A DNA stretch of 64,000 bases, taken from positions 687,269 through 751,268 of the forward strand of contig JAJVDF010000227.1 in the NCBI GenBank assembly GCA_022410635.1, written 5' to 3'. Shown here piece after piece: positions 39,938 through 51,680 of this stretch; within the stretch, counting starts at the first letter, position 1; every line of letters starts with the position of its first letter. This stretch comes from Tretioscincus oriximinensis. Its lineage: Eukaryota > Chordata > Lepidosauria > Squamata > Gymnophthalmidae. The translations under genes and the position numbers were made by a program. The notes beneath the pieces were generated by a model, which worked only from the letters and a program-made list of their open reading frames with translations, did not search any database and was not told the DNA's origin.

Positions 39938-40340
39938 AGAACATAAAGAGGAACTCTGCTGAATGGGGCAAGAGCCCATTTAGCTCAGCCTTCTGTCTCA
40001 CACAGTGGCCCACCAATTGAACCTGAGCAGTCCCAAGCAGAAGGAGGCAAAATCTTCACCTATTCTCAATGCCCTGCAAATGTTATTTCAGGAATCTTGC
40101 CTGTTGCTCCATCTTGGAAGAAGCAACAAAAGATCCATTCTAATAGCAGTTTATACCCTTGGTGTCCATGAACTTGTCTAATCGTCTCTTAAAGTTATCC
40201 AGGCTGTTAGGTTATCACCACATCTTCTGAAAGTAAATTCCAAAGGCCGATGACCCTCTGGATGAAAAATATACTTTCCTTTCTCTGTTCTCACTCTTCC
40301 ACCCGTTCGTTAAAAAGAATTTTCAAGAGTGTCCTTCAGA
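39938..40340 (-). mobile_element. CR1 LINE 3' region
   Basis: TAAGAACATAAAGAGGAACT, CACAGTGGCCCACCAATTG, ATCCAGGCTGTTAGG and ATACTTTCCTTTCTCTGTTC are the reversed CR1 3' end. Confidence 0.8.
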
Positions 40341-40344
40341 ACTG

Positions 40345-41660
40345 TCCTTCAAAACTAAGTTCATATACAGCAATTTAATTTGTAATTAAAATAGGATTAA
40401 TGATATTTGGATGCCTAAGGAGATTCTTGAAAAGACTGTTCTAACACATAAAAATCTTTGCCGAGTGTAATGTAGATCAGTTAGATAGGTTTGCAGGTTC
40501 TTGGTACGCAAATCCCAAGAAATAAATACGGAGCTGGAGTGGTGGGGGAATCTTATAAATCAATCAGCCAACTAACTAAAATTATTCTTGTTGCTTGGAA
40601 GGCATCTGAGTAACATCTGGGAAATAAAAATTGCAATAAAATGCTTAAAGATGCAGAATGGATAGAAGGAAAAATGTTCCAAAATAACTGCCGTCTTCTG
40701 TTTCCCTTTTGATATTTTAATATAAAAATCACCCATTTGCCTGGAACACTTGTTACTTAGTATACTATCCACACACATTGGATTCACTCACATGGGGAAA
40801 GACCTTTCACACATACATTTCACAGACTACAGCAACTGAATTCTGTTGACTTAACCAAGCGGCAGGTTGGATTCTTGTCAAGTAGAAGAAAGAGACAATT
40901 TCATGCAATTTGCTTGATATTAATCTTAAGGAAAGGACAGCCAGCATTTTTGTCTGTCTACAACCACTGACCGTGAGAAAAGAGGATTTATGGACTGGAT
41001 GGACTTCTAAGGCTTTTTTCAGGAACAAGATAAAAAGTAATTTTTCATGGAAAATTCAATAATCAGGCATTTGAATTGGCATTCCAGCAGTCAAACATCC
41101 ACAAGAGAAAACAAATTTAAACCTCATTTCTCTGTCAGTCATAATCAACTCATTATCAACAGTAACCACAAAAACCATGGTCTTCTCATGATGCTGCCTA
41201 CATTTTTATGACACAAGTAAAATGAATGACAGAAAGTTAGCTGGAGAATTGTTCTAGCACAGCAGCTCCTATCTGGCTTTTTACATCTGACCTACCCCTT
41301 TTTTCTTCTCTGCAAATATGTATATTATTAAATTCTACTATGATTTCTTAAGGGAAGATCTCTACAGTCAGGAATAACGCAAGTAGCCTAGAAAGCATAG
41401 AGTTGCCAGTTTCATCCCATCCTCTGCCCAGAAGTAGGCATGGACAAATCACTTATCTCTTCTGTGAAAACTGCAGAGAGACACCCATGGAGATCTCCAT
41501 GCAGTCAACCATGGTCATACTCAGTGACACGTGACAACAACAACATAGTTTCTTCAAAGCTAATTAAAGGCATCTGCCCTATTTTCCCAATTAATGTACG
41601 GTCAGAAAAACATTGGCTAAATGTTATTTGTCTGTGTCTAGAAGTTCTTTCTCTGCCCCA
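40345..41660. other. Unique intronic sequence
   Basis: About 1.3 kb with no repeat or exon recognised; open stretches here have no matching splice sites. Confidence 0.4.
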
Positions 41661-41667
41661 TACTCAA

Positions 41668-41918
41668 GGTAATTAAAAATACTTCTATCAATGATAATGA
41701 TGATGATAGTGATGCCCCTTTCACCAAAGCGTAGCACACATAGCTTTTGTTGCATTCTCTGTAACAGACTCCTTGTGAACTAGGCATGGCTGAGAGAGTT
41801 CTAAAGAACTGTGACTGGTCTAATGTCACCCAGCTAGCTTCATGGAGGAGTGTGGAACTGAATCAGGAGACTACCAGATAACAGTACAGTCCTCTAACCA
41901 TTGCGCATAGCTGGTTCA
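41668..41918 (-). repeat. tRNA-derived SINE (family 2)
   Basis: GATGATGATAGTGATG tail, then CACACATAGCTTTTGTTGC, ACTGTGACTGGTCTAATG and the reversed head CAGGAGACTACCAGATAAC with TCTAACCATTGCGC. Confidence 0.75.
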
Positions 41919-41924
41919 AAGAAA

Positions 41925-42585
41925 TATCAATGGAATTAATATCAAATAAATGAGATGAGTAAATCTAATTTCCAGTGGAACTGAGACTTGAAGAGGACAT
42001 TGTCCGTTTTCGAAGGAGACTAATTGACCACTCTTGGTCCAAGTCTATCAAACTGCATTATTTAATTCTTGAACTGTATTTGCTTTAACTATTTTAATTT
42101 TAAGGAGATTTTTTGTTCTGTGTCACTTCCACGCAAACTTTTCTTACTCTGTCGGTAGTGATATCATGAAGATTTCACCGTACGAAATAACAGAGTTTCA
42201 GTAATGAAATCAGGAAAAAAGATCCGTTGCAGCAGAACAACCTGAAGCTGATTTTTGCAAAATTGCCATGATTGTTATGGGGGAGGTGAGAAGTCTTTTT
42301 CTGTGCTCCACTAGTTAACAGGATTATGCCAGGATACCATGAAAAGATGCTAGCACAGGACAATGCAGAATCGCTGGCAGAGCATGCTCAGTATTTACTT
42401 CCTGGATAGTTGTCTTGCTGGTTCCATGTGGATTTACAGTACATGTAATGTTTTCATTCTGCAATCATTTTTCACTTTGCAGATTTTGGCACATTATGTA
42501 GAGGCAGCCTCAAGTAATCATGGCTATTTCTGCTGTTAATATAAATAAAAATAGGAATGGAGATGTCTATAGGGACTAATAGTTG
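41925..42585. other. Intronic sequence with an exon-like decoy at 42179-42241
   Basis: A 63-base minus-strand segment (acceptor CAGCTTCAG, donor CGTACG/GTGAAATC) is open in one frame (LLQRIFFPDFITETLLF), but its 0-0 phase does not fit between the neighbouring proposed exons. Confidence 0.3.
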
Positions 42586-42597
42586 TAATTTCAAAAG

Positions 42598-42949
42598 CAG
42601 CGGCGGCNGGTNCAGTTTGGGGCTGGGGGGAGCGCAGGTTCCTCCAGCCTCGGCAAAGTTAGGAATGCAGCTACAAGGAGGCACATTCAGGCACTTACCA
42701 GTCTCTCTCTCAGTCTGCAAGTTGAAGGTCAATACAAAATGGCACCTCTACAGAAACAGAGAGACACTGTAGCCCCTCCTAGACAGCCCTCCCATCGGTT
42801 CAGGGATTGGCAACCCCTTTTGCCAATTAAAAAAGCTGCCTGGATCTTTTCGATTTGTTGGCAGCTCCTCTATGAAAGGAGATTTTATTATTGATTTTAA
42901 TCTCTGAGTGTTNGCCGAACCGCACGAACACAGTGCCCAGCCGCCACTG
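42598..42949. mobile_element. Non-autonomous hAT element with exact 8-bp duplication
   Basis: TTCAAAAG is at 42590-42597 and 42950-42957. The ends CAGCGGCGGC and, inverted from the right, CAGTGGCGGCTGGG form terminal inverted repeats. The element is 352 bp with no transposase frame, so it depended on one elsewhere. An 8-bp duplication with CAG..CTG ends is diagnostic of the hAT superfamily. Confidence 0.85.
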
Positions 42950-42959
42950 TTCAAAAGTG

Positions 42960-43130
42960 AACATCTACAAGATGAGAAACACACCCTGCTATTTCTCATC
43001 TCCATCAATTAGTAAGCAGAACCCTTGATTTCCAAGTGTTCCGTTTGTAATTTGCCATGGCAGTTTCAGTTTCTGCCTTTTCCATTCCAACAAGCCAAAT
43101 AAGAGCTTCTAAAAGCAGTCAGTGCTTCTT
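42960..43130. other. Unique sequence
   Basis: Nothing recognised; it borders a tentative exon. Confidence 0.35.
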
Positions 43131-43132
43131 AC

Positions 43133-43175
43133 CATTCTGTGGACAATGCCTGAACAGAGCAAGACCTGAAAGACT
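43133..43175 (-). CDS. Tentative upstream exon of the candidate gene
   Basis: 43 bases, strong donor ACAGAATG/GTAAGAAGC, acceptor TATACTGGGTTGCAAAG. Two bases in, 13 codons (SFRSCSVQALSTE), two bases out, which fits the exon at 34831 (one base in). All three frames are open in this short piece and another AG at TTTCAG is possible, so support is modest. Confidence 0.3.
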
Positions 43176-43179
43176 CTTT

Positions 43180-43860
43180 GCAACCCAGTATAAGTGCAAC
43201 AAGAACCAGATTTTTATGTCCAGTTGCATGTGGTGGTGGTTTGTGACCATTATAGAAACCAAGTTCTTTCTGTTTGTGCTCACTCATTCACAAAGGTACG
43301 ATCAGCTTCACCCACACATTAGGAACAAAACATAAAACCCTTTTACATTCTTTTTTTTAAAAGAGCTCCAGGGCACAATGGTGGTTTGCTACATCTGTGC
43401 TAAAGGCAAAAAAACTTAGTATTTTTTTAGCACGTACCTGTCAAAATGGGTAGCCAAAGTTTATCTACCTTTAAATCAAGCTCTAGGCTATCAAACAGAA
43501 GAATAAAGATATTTTTACAGCTTATAAATACTGTAGGAAGCACCACACTGCATCAGAGTTCCATATTCAAAGGGAGGAGGGGGAAGAATTCAGAAATTTG
43601 TGGAAGCTTGCATTAAAGGAAAAACCCTATGCATTTAAATAGGTACCCTGCCACTGAACTACCCAGTAAGTGCACACAACTACTCTATTCCTACGCAACT
43701 TAATTTTTCTGTTATTTCTGCTAACAGAAGACAAGCATGGTGCAGATCTGTAGTTCAATACATTCTGAACTGACTCATAATATACAGATTGAAACCCGTT
43801 CCATATTTGCCACAGGCTGTGCGTGGACACCATTTTCAAGGTGCACTGAAGTATCCTAAG
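43180..43860. other. Unique intronic sequence
   Basis: No repeat or exon recognised. Confidence 0.4.
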
Positions 43861-43865
43861 GAGTT

Positions 43866-44221
43866 AAGGTAAGATTTTCTTACCTGTTCTCCAGCCCTGT
43901 TGGAATTTTGTGCCAAGCTTTGGCCACTCATGTGAACAGTGTGGTATTGTGGAGATGGCCACCATATGGGACGTTTTTCTGAAGGAAAGAGGCAGAGCCA
44001 GCTGTCCTGCTTCCATCCTCATGCCAGGCACAGCTTCACTTACTATAGCATTGGCTGGGCTGGCATGAGTGCGGAAGCAGAGCAGCTGGCTATGTCCTCT
44101 TTCCTTCAGAAGAATTTCCCCCAATACAGCTTCCTCCACAGCACCACATTGTGCACATGAATGGCCAGCACTTGGTGCAAAATTCAAATGGCGCCAGAGA
44201 ATATATAAGAAAATCTTACTT
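43866..44221. repeat. Long imperfect inverted repeat (162-bp arms)
   Basis: Arms 43866-44027 and 44060-44221 have equal length and align as imperfect reverse complements along their whole extent, around a 32-base spacer. Well-preserved blocks are AAGATTTTCTTA near the ends, CATGTG..CA.TGTGGT in the middle and CTGAAGGAAAGAGG plus AGCCAGCTG toward the spacer. It may be a foldback MITE; its transcript could form a long hairpin. No flanking duplication is evident. Confidence 0.75.
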
Positions 44222-44224
44222 GAC

Positions 44225-44635
44225 CTCCCTTGGTCACCTCAGTGCACCATGGAAATGGCATCAATGCACTGCCTCTCTAGGAATGGTCTGCACAAAACAT
44301 TCCTGACTTGTAAATGCCTAGAACAACAGATTTTTTCATGCTGGACCATCTCCATTCCTACACTAATTGCAACTGTAGTGATACGACTAGCCTGTTCCCA
44401 GGCCTGACCTTGCAAGTAACCCAACCCCCAGGCCTTGCATCCTGACAGCAACTGGGTAAGGAGGCTGCACACGATTTTCATCAGAGCAGGATAAACTGAA
44501 TCACCTTACNTGGAACACAAGAGGATCCAAATCAAATGTATCATAATTGGCAATATTGGCAAATAAGACGCCTATAAGATATATAATGATTGGGCATTAA
44601 TTAGCAAATAAGGCAGCAAATCAAAGCATACCTAT
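44225..44635. other. Unique intronic sequence
   Basis: No repeat or exon recognised. Confidence 0.4.
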
Positions 44636-44639
44636 CCAG

Positions 44640-44900
44640 CCTGGCATCCTGGCTCAACAGTGGTCCACCATTTGCACCTCCAGTAGGCACTTTCAAGCAT
44701 TTATATCCTACTCTTAGTGTACAGAGTGGCTGCTCTCAACTCCCTCCAAAAGGCACTGAATTTATCTAATCCTATCCTGAATCTATCCAGCTGGCAGCTG
44801 TTACCACCTCTTCTGGAAGTAAATTCCATACACTGATGACCATAAATGAAATGTTGTATTTCATTTGCACTGCTTCCAGGTTATTCTGCATAGTATGGGA
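44640..44900 (-). mobile_element. CR1 LINE fragment, old
   Basis: GTGGTCCACCATTTGCACC, TTTATCTAATCCTATCCTGA and ACCACCTCTTCTGGAAGTAA keep the reversed CR1 order. Confidence 0.6.
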
Positions 44901-44904
44901 GATG

Positions 44905-45565
44905 GTATGTGAATTTTTTTTAGCTTCCCAGAGCAGATAAACCTGGAGAATGGCTCTCGACACCGAGAGGATAATTGAAACAGATTGCACTTCAGATGTT
45001 GTGTGCTAGTGATTCTCCTAGAATTGTCTCTCAAACAAGTGCAGAAAATTTCAGCTGCTCGCTCTTTCCATTAGTATTCACTTGTAAGATATTATAGAAC
45101 TCGAAAGTAATTATCACCATGTGCACATCGCATTCTTCTTACAATTTTAGTTACTCTAGTTATGATCTTGATGTTACTATTAAATTTTGTTTTCCAAACC
45201 CATTCACATGGAATCCTTTCACACATTCTTATCAGATCGGTAATTCATACTTTGCTGGCTGTTACTGAAAGCCATTGAATTGGGTCTGGCTCCTAGCTGA
45301 GTATAATAGTACCTACAGAAGTACTTCTATACAGTTTCCTTGGCAAAAATATATACATAAGTTGTTTATCTCTTAAACACCTAAAACAGGAGCTCTCATG
45401 TACATGGGCAAAAGNTACTTCCAAGCAAGTATCGTTCTAGTTTGCTTCTTCACTAGAAGAGGTGTATGTTCATAAACATTGTAAACATTTAACTATAAAC
45501 CAGCTCAAGGTAGAATATGCAACTTGCATGCAAGAAAATCCAAATAACTTTTGTTACCTGCATAC
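44905..45565. other. Unique intronic sequence
   Basis: No repeat or exon recognised. Confidence 0.4.
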
Positions 45566-45571
45566 TGAAAG

Positions 45572-45700
45572 TGCCCATAGCTCAATGGTAGACTAAGTGC
45601 CTAGATAGTAGAAAGTTGCAAATTAAATTCCCAACTTCTGTCCAGAAAGCAGAAATGAAAAACAACTTCTGTGTGTGCTAAGAAACGTGCTGTGTTTCCA
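45572..45700 (+). repeat. Old tRNA-derived SINE
   Basis: GCCCATAGCTCAATGGTAGA is a clear A-box head, and GTTGCAAATTAAATTCCCAA stands where the B box should be. This is the head type of a common squamate SINE; the body is too decayed to follow. Confidence 0.5.
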
Positions 45701-47544
45701 AATTAACGCTACGAAACCAACCATCTGTACACAAAATCTATAATTTTGAGTTACAAAGATTAGTACTCTGCTTTATCATAGCAAAGCTTCCTAGAAATAG
45801 GCTAAGGATCAGGCGTGAAATAACACAAATTTAAACTGTTTTGTTTTCATAAACAACTTTTAACAGGGTTGATTGTATACTGATGTATATATAGCCTTAC
45901 AGAAACAAGACCTCACTAAATATAAGAATTTCATGAGCTTTTGCTATATTTAGGTGATCTATGTTTATTTATTTATTTATACTTATACCCCGCCCCATAT
46001 CCGAAGGTCTCAAGGTGGCGAACAGTAAAATATCATCACAAAATTAACAGATTAAAAACAGTATAAAAACAACATCTAAAAGTGGGGACAAAAATGAACA
46101 TTCTCTTCAGCCAAAGATCAGGTGAAAGATGTGCTTCTTCAAGGATCTTCTAAAACCACACAACGATGATGCCAGATGTACCTCGAGGGGGAAACTATTC
46201 CAAAAACTGGGGGCAACCACCGAGAAGGCCCTACCCCGGGTTCCCATTCCATTGACTGTTGAAAAAGGGGTGGTATGGGGGAAAGCTTTTCCTTTAGATA
46301 TTTGGGGCCCAAGTTATTTAGGGCCTTATAAGTTAAAATCAGTACCTTGAATTGGGTTCAGTAGAGGATTAGCAGCCAGTGCAGCTCTTTCAAGACCAGC
46401 GTGATGTGTGTCCGGCATGCCGTTCCGTCAGCAGTCTAGCTGCTGCATTCTGCACCAATTGCAGCTTCCAAACTGTTTTCAAGGGCAGCCCCACATAGAG
46501 CGCATTACAATAGTCCAATTTGGAAGTTACCAGAGCATGGATTACTGTGGCTAAATCATCCATGTTCAGAAGTGGCTGTAACTGGCGAACCAGACATAAC
46601 TGGAAGTAGGCACTCCTGGCCACTGCCTTCACCTGTTTTTCAAGTGACAGTGCAGAGTCCAGGAGCACCCCCAGATTTTGCAACCATCCCTCATAGGGAA
46701 ATTCTACCCCATCAAGGACAGGGTGCCTCCCCAGTTCACGAACTCGGGATGCTTAAACACACAGCACTTCCATCTTGTCTNGATTCAGCTTCAATTTGTT
46801 GCCCACCATCCAGCCCATCACTGCCTCCAGGCACCTGTCAAACACTTCAACCACCTCCCCTGATTCAGATGGGACAGAGAGATGGAGTGTCTCAATCTGC
46901 GTANTGATGACACTTAACTCCAAATCTCTTGATGACCTCTCCCAGCAGCTTCATATAGATGTTAAGCAGCATGGGGGAGAGGATCAACCCCTGAGGAACA
47001 CCACAACTGAGCTCCCAGGGTGTCGAGCAGGACTCCCCCACCACCACTCTCTGGAAGCGGCCTTGCAGATAGGAGCAGAACCACTGCAATGCAATGCCAC
47101 CAACTCCTAAACTCCATAACCTCTCCAGGGGGGTACCATGGTCAATAGTATCAAAAGCTGCCGAGAAGTCCAGGAGCTCTGCTGGATGGCTACTTGANAA
47201 CACAATGGTAGCAGAGAAATATTTCCTTTTCCTGCCACCACCACCACCTGATAGGCACAATAATGTGCTCTAACCCGAGTTCAGTCAGACTCTTGCAGGG
47301 ATTTGTGCCACCTGTGCTCCAGCCGTTGGCCTTCCTGCTTCATCACCCTTAACTCCCCAGAATACCAGGGTGCTCTAAGGGCTCCACAGATACACTGAGG
47401 GCATCGTGTCAATAGACGTGGTCATCTCCCGATTCTAAAAGGAGACCAGAGCTTCAACAGGAGCGCCATCCATGCCAACNGGGAAATCCCCCAGGGCATT
47501 CAGGAATCGCCTGGATTCCATAAGTGTCTGGGGATGGGCCATGT

Positions 47545-47765
47545 GAATGAAGAAGGAGAAGAAAAAGGAGAAGGAGAAGAAGAACAAGGAGAAGAAGAAA
47601 GAAGAAGAAGAAGAAGAAGAAGAAGAAAGAAGAACGAATGGCTAGAGCTACAGGCTAGTGGAAGGTGCTCGCCCCTCCCCACATCCGACACAGGGCTTCG
47701 AAACCCAATCTCCCAGATGAGAGATGAATTCCTAAGCAACTGAGCCATTCGTGTCTGCAGCCAGG
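47545..47765 (-). repeat. Sauria-SINE-like SINE with internal deletion, nested in L2
   Basis: The tRNA-like head (GGTTTCGAAGCCCTGTGTCG on the minus strand) and the segment up to GCCTGTAGCTCTAGCCA are present. The remaining body is absent and a GAA/TTC repeat (about 47549-47637) follows directly. Confidence 0.75.
47549..47637. repeat. (GAA)n microsatellite
   Basis: GAAGAAGGAGAAG..., a near-pure purine repeat that probably grew from the SINE's TTC-type tail. Confidence 0.9.
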
Positions 47766-48660
47766 GAGTGATCCGTCCATGGCAACGGGCTTACTGTCTG
47801 CCGGCCCTCCCACCAACTTCCTCTGTAGAAAAAAACAGACCGAGAGTACGTCCTGATCTGTGATGTTACCTTGGGCCGGTAACATATTGAGATAGCCCCA
47901 TGGTTGTCATGGAGGCCATGAAGGACTCAGCAGGTCCAGTGTGGGTAGNCTCTCTATGGATGTTGAAGTCCCCCCAACATCACAGTGTTAGAGGCCTCCA
48001 ACACCACATCAGAACACCACAACACCACCTCTGCCAACTCAGATAGGCAGTATCCCTATTCTATCTCNTTTGCCCAACAACAAGAACAGCCCCTTAGATC
48101 CAGAAGCACAGAGAATTGGCCACCTTGTGAGAGAGAAGGAAGATTTGAGGACCACAGCAACATCCCCTCCCCTCCCCACTGGTCTAGAACAGTGCTGCAC
48201 TGAGTAACCTGGGGGTCAAAGCTGGGTAAGATTAGGCCCACCCAGTTCATTCACCCAGGTTTCAGTAATACATGCCAGGTCAGCCCCTTCATCCAAGATC
48301 AGATCATGGATGATAGATGTTTTGTTCTGGACTGACCTGGCATTTAGAAGCAGCACCAGCAGAGCAGTGGGCAGGTCAGCAGGTATCCCCCAAATCTGCA
48401 GGTTGGAAGGCAGAACAGAAGATGTGATAGCCTTCACATATCTATCACCCCTTCTCTTAACTTGCTTCTTCTGCCTCCCAGCACCATATCTCCCCCTGCC
48501 CATCACCATGGTTCAGTCCAGAAGAACCAGATCAAACCAGGAAAAAAAACTTCAGGACAATCAATTTCTTCAGGACAAAGGATGTATTAAAACTATCTGT
48601 CACAATAACAGCAAGTATATGTCAGAACAACATCAAGTATGTGTCAGAACAGCAGCAAGA

Positions 48661-48700
48661 GTCAAATCAAATCAAATCAAATCAGCTCAAATCAAATAGT
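48661..48700. repeat. (TCAAA)n microsatellite
   Basis: Five to seven TCAAA units with small interruptions. Just before it, ATGTCAGAACA and TGTGTCAGAACA form a short tandem duplication. Confidence 0.85.
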
Positions 48701-48704
48701 TCAA

Positions 48705-49490
48705 ACAAGTTCATTCTTAACACCCAACTATCCTATTTGAATCCAAACCAAATTACAGACCTAGCTATTTGTTAACTTTCCCCCTCTCTTTACACAAGCT
48801 TATTTCATTTGAAAAAGGTAGTTTTTTTAAGGGTTCAAAGTTCAGTTCAAACTTATTTGAAAAGAAATTGAACCAAACCATGTTTGTATACATCTCTTAT
48901 AAAACCATTTGAAAAAGCAACAAAAGTTATTTATGGNAAGGTTCTTTAAAAAGATATACATGTAAGTATGTTGTTAGTTTTTATCAGAGCAAAAGACTTC
49001 AGAATTCATTAAAAAAAACACCAGTTTTCAATCATCCAACTTCAGTATACTCTGCACGTTCCTTATCCCACTTGGTTTCAAGTTCATTTATGAAAACAAG
49101 CCAACAAAACAGCTCCAAGGTAGAAATATCACCTAAAATGAATATTCAAGCTTCTGTAAACTACAACACCTCGTATATATAAACAGAAGCCTATGTGTTT
49201 GGAGTTCATGTTCTACTGTACAAAGGATGATACAGTGTACTTAAATTATACTGCAATCAACTTCTTAGAGCAACATAGAAAATCAGTTCTACTAAGACAC
49301 CATTGATCAATTTTCATTTGCAACAGTGGAATTTTTGAATTCAGTAACTAGGGAACTGGAATAACGCAACATTTTTTATAGATAGATAGGTAAGTTTAAT
49401 GATTAGTCTTTTGACCATATCATACAAATTTAAAATACTATGCATAAAATATACTGCAAAAATGAGTTAAAACCGTTGTTAAAATTCTAT
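48705..49490. other. Unique AT-rich sequence
   Basis: No repeat or exon recognised. Confidence 0.4.
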
Positions 49491-49494
49491 TTCA

Positions 49495-49720
49495 GGACCA
49501 TCACAGCTCGTAATCTGGCAGCCTTGAGGATAAACAAGGCTACCCACTGGTAGTGTTCCTGTCCATTCCACTTAGGACCCAGTGAAGTTTTTCTCTTTTA
49601 TCTAAAACTTGTCCTGTTGGAAACAAGGAGGTTAGATAGCGGNCCCTAAGATTACTATAAAAGGTGCAATCAAACAGGACATTTTTTTATAAAATGCAGC
49701 CAGGATATGAATTTACACAT
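49495..49720 (-). mobile_element. LINE-like C-terminal fragment
   Basis: A broken minus-strand reading gives HWVLSGMDRNTTSG and ALFILKAARLRAVM, the pattern at the C-terminus of some vertebrate LINE polyproteins. The clade is unclear. Confidence 0.4.
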
Positions 49721-49724
49721 TATC

Positions 49725-50710
49725 ACATCAAGTCTATCCCTTTAGTACTGAAGAACCATCAGGTAACATTTCATCCTCAGAAAAAGAAGAAAAGAAATAA
49801 AAAATTGTATTACTNTCTAGATTATGTGATACGGTGGTGATGAGAGGCCCGTAACTATATTCTCAACCAAATGTTATAAAACGTCACTTTAATTATGTTG
49901 TGAACCCAAAATATTAGTGCATCACTTTCAGTGGTTATGGCTTTATCTGAAATTCAGTTTTTTTCTGAATTTACAGTATTTGGGTACGCTTATTCCTAGG
50001 GAAACGTAGTTGACAATAATAATGTAAAAAAAAATTATACTGTGAAAAATATCAAGATATGGATTGGTGGGCATCAGCTTAATAATAAATTTTATTCCCG
50101 GGAAACTTTATACTCCACATGTATACTCTATATCTGGCAATATTTTATTTTTAGAAAATTGAATTAGGTTCAGTAAGGCGTTTTTAGGCCTCTGATAAAA
50201 CATGTCTACAATATATCAGGTGTGTTGTAACAGATCCTTAAAAAGCATTACTGACACCTGTGAAAACAGGGCCACGGTCCTACATGGTATTTAGAAATAT
50301 CAGAATCCAGGGTGCAATTGGCAGGGGGCACTTTGTCCACAACTAAGAAGGAATGGTCCCCAACAACCACTCAATTCAGGGAAGAGCTAAAANTCTATGG
50401 AATTTCATCATAGTCCAATAACCATGTAAAAATAGTAATAACAGCAACAGTTTCCATCTTCTTGCCTTCGGTACGCTTTTAAGATCACTGCAACCACCTT
50501 TTAGCATGTTCATAAAATGTAGCAGCTCCTAATCACCACCATTCCATACTTTGTAGGGACCAGAGTATTGAACATGAGGCAACCATAAAGTGGGTTGTGA
50601 ACGAACAAACAGAGGCGGAAGAAGCTAATACCACGTCGGTTCTACCAAAGGCATGTGGTATATAAATGTTAAATATAACAAAATAAGAAAAGATGAGAGA
50701 GAACAGTAAG
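49725..50710. other. Unique sequence
   Basis: No repeat or exon recognised. Confidence 0.4.
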
Positions 50711-50715
50711 CTTAC

Positions 50716-50809
50716 CAGGGCAACAACTTTGCTGCACTATGCAATAATTTTCTGATTCAGAAGCATTCATCCCCTTGGTGGTTCCTTCCATATACCAGCA
50801 CGAATACTT
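50716..50809 (-). CDS. Tentative upstream exon of the candidate gene
   Basis: 94 bases with both splice sites strong: acceptor GCCTCTGTCCTTATTAG, donor TGCCCTG/GTAAGCTTAC. Only one frame is open (YSCWYMEGTTKGM, then SESENYCIVQQS); it starts on a codon boundary and leaves one base, which the two-base start of the 43133 exon completes. Confidence 0.42.
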
Positions 50810-50972
50810 CTAATAAGGACAGAGGCAGCTATATATTTATTATTTGCAATACAGATCTTTCCTTTTAATATTGAAGCTGTTTGCATAGCCAATAGAAAAG
50901 AATTTCTGTTATCCAACCAATCAAGATTGTGATCTTGTTCCACAAGAATATCTTAATATACAGTATTCCCAA

Positions 50973-51174
50973 TACAGGTACACCCCATTTTATGAGCTTC
51001 CACTTTATGAAGCAACATCTTTANAAGCACTCNTTTTCAGGCCATTATCCTAAAGCTGAGTGCTCAAAGTTATATGTACTTTGTTGCCTCCCATTTTAAT
51101 GAACCCTCACTTTACAAGCAAAAATTTGGTCATAAAGCAAATAGCTCATAGAGTCTGGGATTATCTGTACAGAT
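50973..51174. repeat. Tigger/pogo-like MITE
   Basis: ACAGGTACACCCCATTTTAT then GAGCTTCCACTTTATGAAGC resembles the terminal repeat of Tigger-type elements. The right end AAGCAAATAGCTCATAGAG...TGTACAG is its partial inverse, with TA at both edges. Confidence 0.45.
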
Positions 51175-51179
51175 TGTCT

Positions 51180-51675
51180 GCTCTTTTTCTCTGCTTTAGG
51201 TGAGTTTGTTTGCATCCCTAGTTTGTTCTAAATATTATGTGCATAGTCAGTTATGTTAGTTTCAGGTAATTGTCAAAACAAACGCAGGCCAAGATGTCTG
51301 TACTTCAAGCTGCAAGTCAAGGGTACCTGTGTTTAGATGCTGCATATTTAGATGCCTTCATTTGTTAATATCAAGATGGAAACTAGTATTCTAAAAATCT
51401 GAAATCAACCCATTAATTTAAATAAATTATTACTATGGATTAAAAGACAGACAATCACAGAAGACACATTACTTCAAAAAAAATCAATAACATTAAACAC
51501 CGATGTTAACCTTAGAAACAGGAAACAAAGATCTGTAATGTCAAACGAACAATTTAGCTATCCTTTCCCTGCTTTTTTTGAAACCAAGCCAGTTACCACC
51601 ACCCCTTTCAAACCTTCATTTTACTTATTTTCAGCTGCCATAACCAACCTTAGATGTTTCCTTGCTTTCCATCAC
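51180..51675. other. Unique sequence with a possible 22-nt exon at 51511-51532
   Basis: On the minus strand, acceptor TCGTTTGACATTACAG and donor TCTAAG/GTTAAC enclose 22 bases in the exact phase needed between the 54343 and 50716 exons. So short a piece could easily fit by chance. Confidence 0.25.
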
Positions 51676-51680
51676 CATAT

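Larger units (their letters stand above)
45963..48520 (-). mobile_element. L2-like LINE, about 2.5 kb, with a nested SINE
   Basis: Reading minus from right to left: an endonuclease start near 48216-48509 (LLNARSVQNKTSIIHDLI, then ADLACITETWVNE); the RT region at 46892-47260 (LLDFSAAFDTIDH, then GVPQGLILSPMLLNIYM); the RT C-terminal part at 46390-46683 (HALVTSKLDYCNALY, LQLVQNAAARLL); and a 3' UTR ending in CCGCCCCATATCCGAAGG with an (AAAT)n tail at 45963. Frames are broken, and a SINE sits at 47545-47765. The order is that of a non-LTR retrotransposon ORF2, and the copy is inactive. It is the most complete LINE in the window. Confidence 0.85.

Noticed and set aside
42179..42241. 63-nt open, exon-like segment on the minus strand
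   Set aside because: Good acceptor and donor, but its 0-0 phase fits neither neighbour in the chain.
47534..47743. Glu/Arg-rich plus-strand frame
   Set aside because: Translation of the GAA microsatellite.
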